Part shown: positions 1-64,000 of the stretch, one piece after another
Numbering within the stretch: the stretch's first letter is position 1
Layout of the letters: every line of letters begins with the position of its first letter
Source of the DNA: Ecdyonurus torrentis
Lineage: Eukaryota > Arthropoda > Insecta > Ephemeroptera > Heptageniidae
Length of the DNA stretch: 64,000 nucleotides
Assembly: GCA_949318235.1 (NCBI GenBank)
Contig: OX439129.1
Coordinates: forward strand, 23,075,054 to 23,139,053
Direction: 5' to 3'
Made by a program: the position numbers and the translations under genes
Notes under the pieces: generated by a model
The model's input: the letters and a program-made list of their open reading frames with translations, nothing else
Database searches by the model: none
What the model was told of the DNA's origin: nothing

Positions 1-1664
1 CTGAGTTTTTATTTTTATTTTGGTACCCCTCCTTTTTTTTTTTTTTTTTTTTTATAAAGTCTGGGCTCTTTAAAGTATGTGTACTGTGTACCATATTATG
101 TAATTATATATGATACCTAATCAGCTAATATATCATATAAGGTCTTAATTTTATAGATGATCGTCGATCGATCATGTACAAAAAGTAATATCTTATATAA
201 ATTCCATGCTTATATAAATACAATTATATGTTACATCATATAATATGTATGTAAGTACGCGGCTCATAAGCATGTGTGATGCAAAGGAATTACGGTCGAG
301 TCTCTATTTAATTAGTTATATTTAATAGATTGCTTAAAGGCGTGAATAAATTTAAAATAAAAACATTTATAGGCACACACATACACACTCATTGAAAGGG
401 CCATCGATTACGTCTGTTATTAAATGCGTAGAACACCTTGAACAAAAAAAAAAGGGGAAATATCCTAACAAACCTGAAAAGCAACGTTGATTTGGCCAGA
501 GTCATTGATTTCTAATTTATTTTCCATTCACAAAATGCTACTGGCGGTCACTGACGTCACAGCTCACCCGGTTTACGCGAACGTAAAACAAGCGAGCTGT
601 GACGTCAGTGACCGCCAGTAGCATTTTGTGAAAGGAAAATAAATTAGAAATCAATGACTCCGGCCAAATCAACGTTGATTTTCAGGTTTGTTAGGATATT
701 ACACAACTTTTTTGTTCAAGGTGTTCTACGCCTGTTAAATTTATTTATTTAGTCAATCCAGAAAAATACTTGGGAGTGTTTTAAAATTGTACCGCAAACA
801 TTTGATGAAAAATATTCAAATTACATAGAAATAAAGATCAGAACTTTATATTTTAATTCTAAGAAGGTACGTCTTCTATATTCTTTACTAAACACATTGC
901 AAAATGATTCATCATAATTTTACATAAGTGTATAATTTTCTCTATAGTTTGTCAATAAGACCACACGCACAGCATGTCTCTTCAAGCACTAGTCATAGAC
1001 CGTACAGGATATGCTAAATATTATTACTTAGATATATCTAAGAAAAAAAAAAAAAAAAAAAAAACTTCTTTAGGATGAAACAGATGCCGATAAATGAGAG
1101 AGGCTGTTAAATATACAAAATACACAGACAAGGCATGAAAACATCAAGTACATACGGAAGTCTTGCAAAGTAGAGATAAATGATTGACAGTGCGTCAGTA
1201 GTCTTGGGTGTCGTGTGCGTGTCGCGTGCCTTTATGCCCGAGTTTGTTTAGCCTTCATAGTGTATTAGCAACCCCGTGGCTTTTCCCTGGCGTCTAGTAA
1301 TGTCAAAAACCGGAGACGTAAAGTCTGAAACATTGCAGCTGCCTTGTCTATATACCAATAATACAGTAGTCCTCCTGATTGAAGAAAAGTGGAACTTCAC
1401 ATCAAAAAACTCGGATGATAAATTATAAATAATATGCGTCTTTAATTTCCAGACACACAAAGTAGAAAAAGATCTCATTTATAAAACTGAAAATCGTATT
1501 TTTCTTATAAAATTATACAGCTGAAGTTTCTAAAATTAACAATAGTAAAAGGGACTCAAAATTATAGGTACAGTACCTTAAAATTATCGTATGGTTGGTC
1601 GCACATGTATCAACACTAAAAACCAACTAGGTGCTATACTCTAAACGATGTTTGTTTGTTACAG
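1..1664. other. Upstream region or 5' intron of Hecw
   Basis: Contains poly-T 33-53, a TTAA-flanked foldback MITE (420-738) and poly-A 1044-1064. A slightly GC-richer stretch at 1195-1345 could be promoter or 5' UTR, but there is no conserved coding. No gene recognised. Confidence 0.5.
420..738. mobile_element. Foldback MITE family A, copy 1
   Basis: Near-perfect palindrome of about 320 bp. Both ends carry GCGTAGAACACCTTGAACAA or its complement, and TTAA lies just outside each end (420-423 and 735-738). Arms run to a short centre near 575-593 and share attgatttctaatttatttt and CAAAATGCTACTGGCGGTCA. Each arm carries TGACGTCA. No coding capacity. TTAA target sites are known for piggyBac, Kolobok and Sola3 elements. 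Confidence 0.9.
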
Positions 1665-61282
<59,618 letters not shown>

Positions 61283-61500
61283 TCAACAGTGCTGCAAATT
61301 GTGACTACATGCAAGTAAACTAGCAACAAAGTGCAAAAACTATCGTGCAGTCAAGCCTATTTTATGTGAATATTTGCAGTGAAGTGAAATTTTTAATAGT
61401 ATAAGTCACAAAACATTGTTAAGTAAAATACAATTCAGATTTTTAAGATTTTTAATAAATTATAATGCTATATTCAATAAAGATAAAATGAGTACTCTAA
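61283..61500 (+). other. Hecw proximal 3' UTR with candidate poly(A) signals
   Basis: Follows the TGA. AATAAA occurs at 61454-61459 and 61476-61481, the first canonical signals downstream. More AATAAA/ATTAAA hexamers occur to 63300, so a longer UTR is possible. No further open frame of interest. Confidence 0.5.
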
Positions 61501-61685
61501 CTAGTATGCGCTAGTTTAAATTTTCATACAATTTTATTTGCTTTTGATATGTTTCATATAATACTTTAATTCTGCCAACATTTTATCAAAACTTTTCTAA
61601 AAAATTCTTGCTTTGTTGCTCACAGCATGCAGCATAAAAATTGAAATAATAAGAAAGGGAGCAATGAAATTTTTTGTACACCTTT

Positions 61686-61710
61686 CTCTCTCTCTCTCTC
61701 TCTCTCTCTT
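61686..61710. repeat. (TC)n microsatellite downstream of Hecw
   Basis: Short pure TC run, possibly in the 3' UTR. Confidence 0.92.
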
Positions 61711-62534
61711 CTTTTGACACTTATATAATATTGGATAACAAATAATAATAATAAAATAAAAGCATATAAATAAAATATTCATTTTTTGCTGTTATTAAAT
61801 TTTTGTCCCATATTTTTGCACATTGCACACTAGAAAAAGTGGAATGCATTATTGTATTATAATAAAATAATAATAATATTGATGATATCTTTATTTTATT
61901 TTTATTTATTATTATTGTTGTTATTATTTTTTGCTAATCAGTGGAAAATCTAATTACATAGATTATAGTTATCAAACATTTTGTAGATATACCTACTTAA
62001 ATATATAGCCTATTTATGATGTATCGAAGCAAAAAAATATTGTGTTATCCATGTCATCCGAGCATTTTATTATAATGAAGTCCTTAATTGACTCAATTTG
62101 TGTAAATTTTTTTGAATGTTGAAAGAATGTGTGTTGAAAATATTGCAAAAATGATTTTTCATTGAAGAGTATAGCTGGGAGGAGTGGAAGAGCCAGGCCT
62201 AAAACATCACGGTCTGAGGTGGTTAAAAGATGATTAAAAAATAAGAATGTGTATTTCTAAAGCATTAAAGGAAAATGTGCGTATGTAGCAATGATGAGTG
62301 TGAGTGAAAAAAGCAAGGGGTTGTGGAGATAAAACACAAATATGTCAAAGAAAAATGCTTTTGGCTTACCCTGAAAGGCATGTATAATATGGTGTAGCAT
62401 CATGTATGTGTGTGTGTTCATATTTATAATATGGTGAGTTTATCAAAATACTTAAAGATTATTTTGTAATTTTTGAAATTATTAATTTCCTGTTACAATA
62501 TTCTTTTGTGGTTCTCAAATGTGAGAAGTAAAAT

Positions 62535-62650
62535 ACTAATGCTGTTTGTAAACCTTATTCTTTGTTCCTAAAATGACGATCAACTTTGCTTATCCAAATG
62601 GAATGCTCATTTTTTGGTGCAAGAAAACGGGGTTTACGAACAACACTATT
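62535..62650. mobile_element. Short foldback family C, copy 2
   Basis: Same orientation and centre as 17901-18026 (AAAATGACGATCAACTTTG, CAAATGGAATGCTCATTTTT), without the 11-base insertion in the left arm. Arms are diverged. Lies downstream of the Hecw stop, possibly in a long 3' UTR. Confidence 0.78.
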
Positions 62651-64000
62651 GTAGTTAATATTACTCATCGAAGAAAATGTTGTTTGCAGTAATATTACTA
62701 TAACCATTCAAAGTGGTTATATAAAATATATGAATAAGAACATAATAATCATATGCATATGATATAAAAAGATTTTTTATTGTGATTAATTCTAGTCATG
62801 AATCTGTAGTAATATGCAGCTTTTATAAAACATTGATGTGTTAACTAAGCAGTTCAGTTATTTAATTTTATATTTAATAAATATTGTAATATGCTAAAAC
62901 GTGTGGTATATTAAATATACAAATGCCAAGTGTAAAAAAAATATATATATCATCTATAATGAGACAGTATTTCATTTCATACCTATATATCGCAATTACC
63001 TATTTTAAGCATTTTTAATTTTATATGTGTATTGTTTTCATTGCTTAACTTAATGGATTGTACGAATTTAAAACACACATTATTATAGAAGAAGAAAAAT
63101 CCTTTCATATTAAATCAAAGGAAATGTATAGTTTTAGCATTTAAGTAATTAAATACAATGGTTTGAAAGTCTTCAACTTGATGGAGACTTGTAGCAGACA
63201 TTCTTGGTATTAGAACATACACCATCCTTTCTTTTGTAGTTAATATCACATCTCTTTGTTGTTTTTATAAATTAAAGATTGTTATACAATACAATAGTAA
63301 TGTAACCCGTGCTTTAATTATTATTTTCTTTCCTTTGATTTATATTATATGAATTTAAAATGTGCTATGATTTATTATATTTTCACTAAAAACACACTTA
63401 TTGTAAATTATATATATATAATGTACTATTAGTCTATGATGTACCTATTTGGTATAATATAATATACTATATAGGTTATCTCTTATTTATATGTGAAAGG
63501 CAAAAATGTGTGTGTGCTGCTTTTATACGTTATCTTTTATCTGACTTGCTGTCATATTATGTTATAAAAGTGTTTTCTGAGCTCATTTTTATGTGCAAAA
63601 CAAAAAAGGGACATCATATAATGTGGATTTATACAAGACACACACACACACACACAACGCAACACAACACAATTTTATTAATTTTTTACTACTCTAAAAA
63701 AAATGCAGAATCATATAATTATGCAAGCTCAATCAATGTATGCCTTGTAAAAATATCATTGTACTGTAACACAAAAATCATTATTATATCAGTTCAAATT
63801 ATTGCAGTTACATAAAGAAGTTTTTTATTTTTATTTCCTTGGCTGTGCCACACATCCACATATATTATATATGATAATACATAAAATAAAGTAAGTCCAT
63901 AATGCTATTGATGTAATTTTAGAATTTGATGTGTTTTTCTATGATGCATTTTATGGTTATGTCTTATGCCTCTGTAGATATAGATCATATTTATGTTGTA

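Larger units (their letters stand above)
61501..64000. other. 3' flank or extended 3' UTR
   Basis: AT-rich. Contains a (TC)n run at 61686-61710, one copy of the 115-bp foldback family at 62535-62650, and a (CA)n run near 63638-63656. A short moderately GC-rich patch at 62170-62225 has no open frame. No gene recognised. Confidence 0.5.

Overview
The window is AT-rich eukaryotic DNA, most likely from an arthropod. Genes have GT-AG introns, microsatellites are very dense ((TA)n, (GA/CT)n, poly-A/T), and the main protein matches the metazoan HECW family. The microsatellite load resembles malacostracan crustacean genomes, but the sequence alone does not fix the taxon.

One large plus-strand gene spans almost the whole window: an orthologue of the HECT ubiquitin ligases HECW1/HECW2 (NEDL1/NEDL2; Drosophila Hecw). 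I could join 19 coding exons with consistent splice phases from 1665 to the stop codon at 61280-61282. In protein order they encode an N-terminal HECW_N domain, a C2 domain, a disordered Ser/Asn/Pro-rich region of about 750 residues (mostly one 2381-bp exon), WW1, a helical box, WW2, a linker and a complete HECT domain. The catalytic Cys lies 33 residues from the C-terminus. Counted from the ATG at 1738 the product is 1902 residues; the true start is uncertain.

Layout: 1-1664 is upstream DNA with a foldback MITE. Exon 1 (tentative) is at 1665-1906 and exon 2 at 7891-8124. A 39-kb intron follows (8125-47275). Exons 3-12 cluster at 47276-53309, a 5-kb intron follows, and the HECT exons 13-19 lie at 58330-61282. 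The 3' UTR and flank run to the window end.

Inside the 39-kb intron, on the opposite strand (29843-33082), I assembled a second complete gene: four exons and 379 residues with an N-terminal Myb/SANT-like (trihelix-type) DNA-binding domain, a basic nuclear localisation signal and a C-terminal helix. Its third intron contains a 1.19-kb foldback element with arms of about 390 bp.

Non-coding DNA carries at least three short inverted-repeat element families, each with two copies in the window. Two of them share TTAA flanks and TTAAAGG-type ends. There are also single-copy foldbacks, a perfect 16-bp-arm hairpin, nine exact TGACGTCA (CRE-type) palindromes, and several GC-rich islands that could be promoters or alternative first exons. 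No rRNA, tRNA or CRISPR was found.
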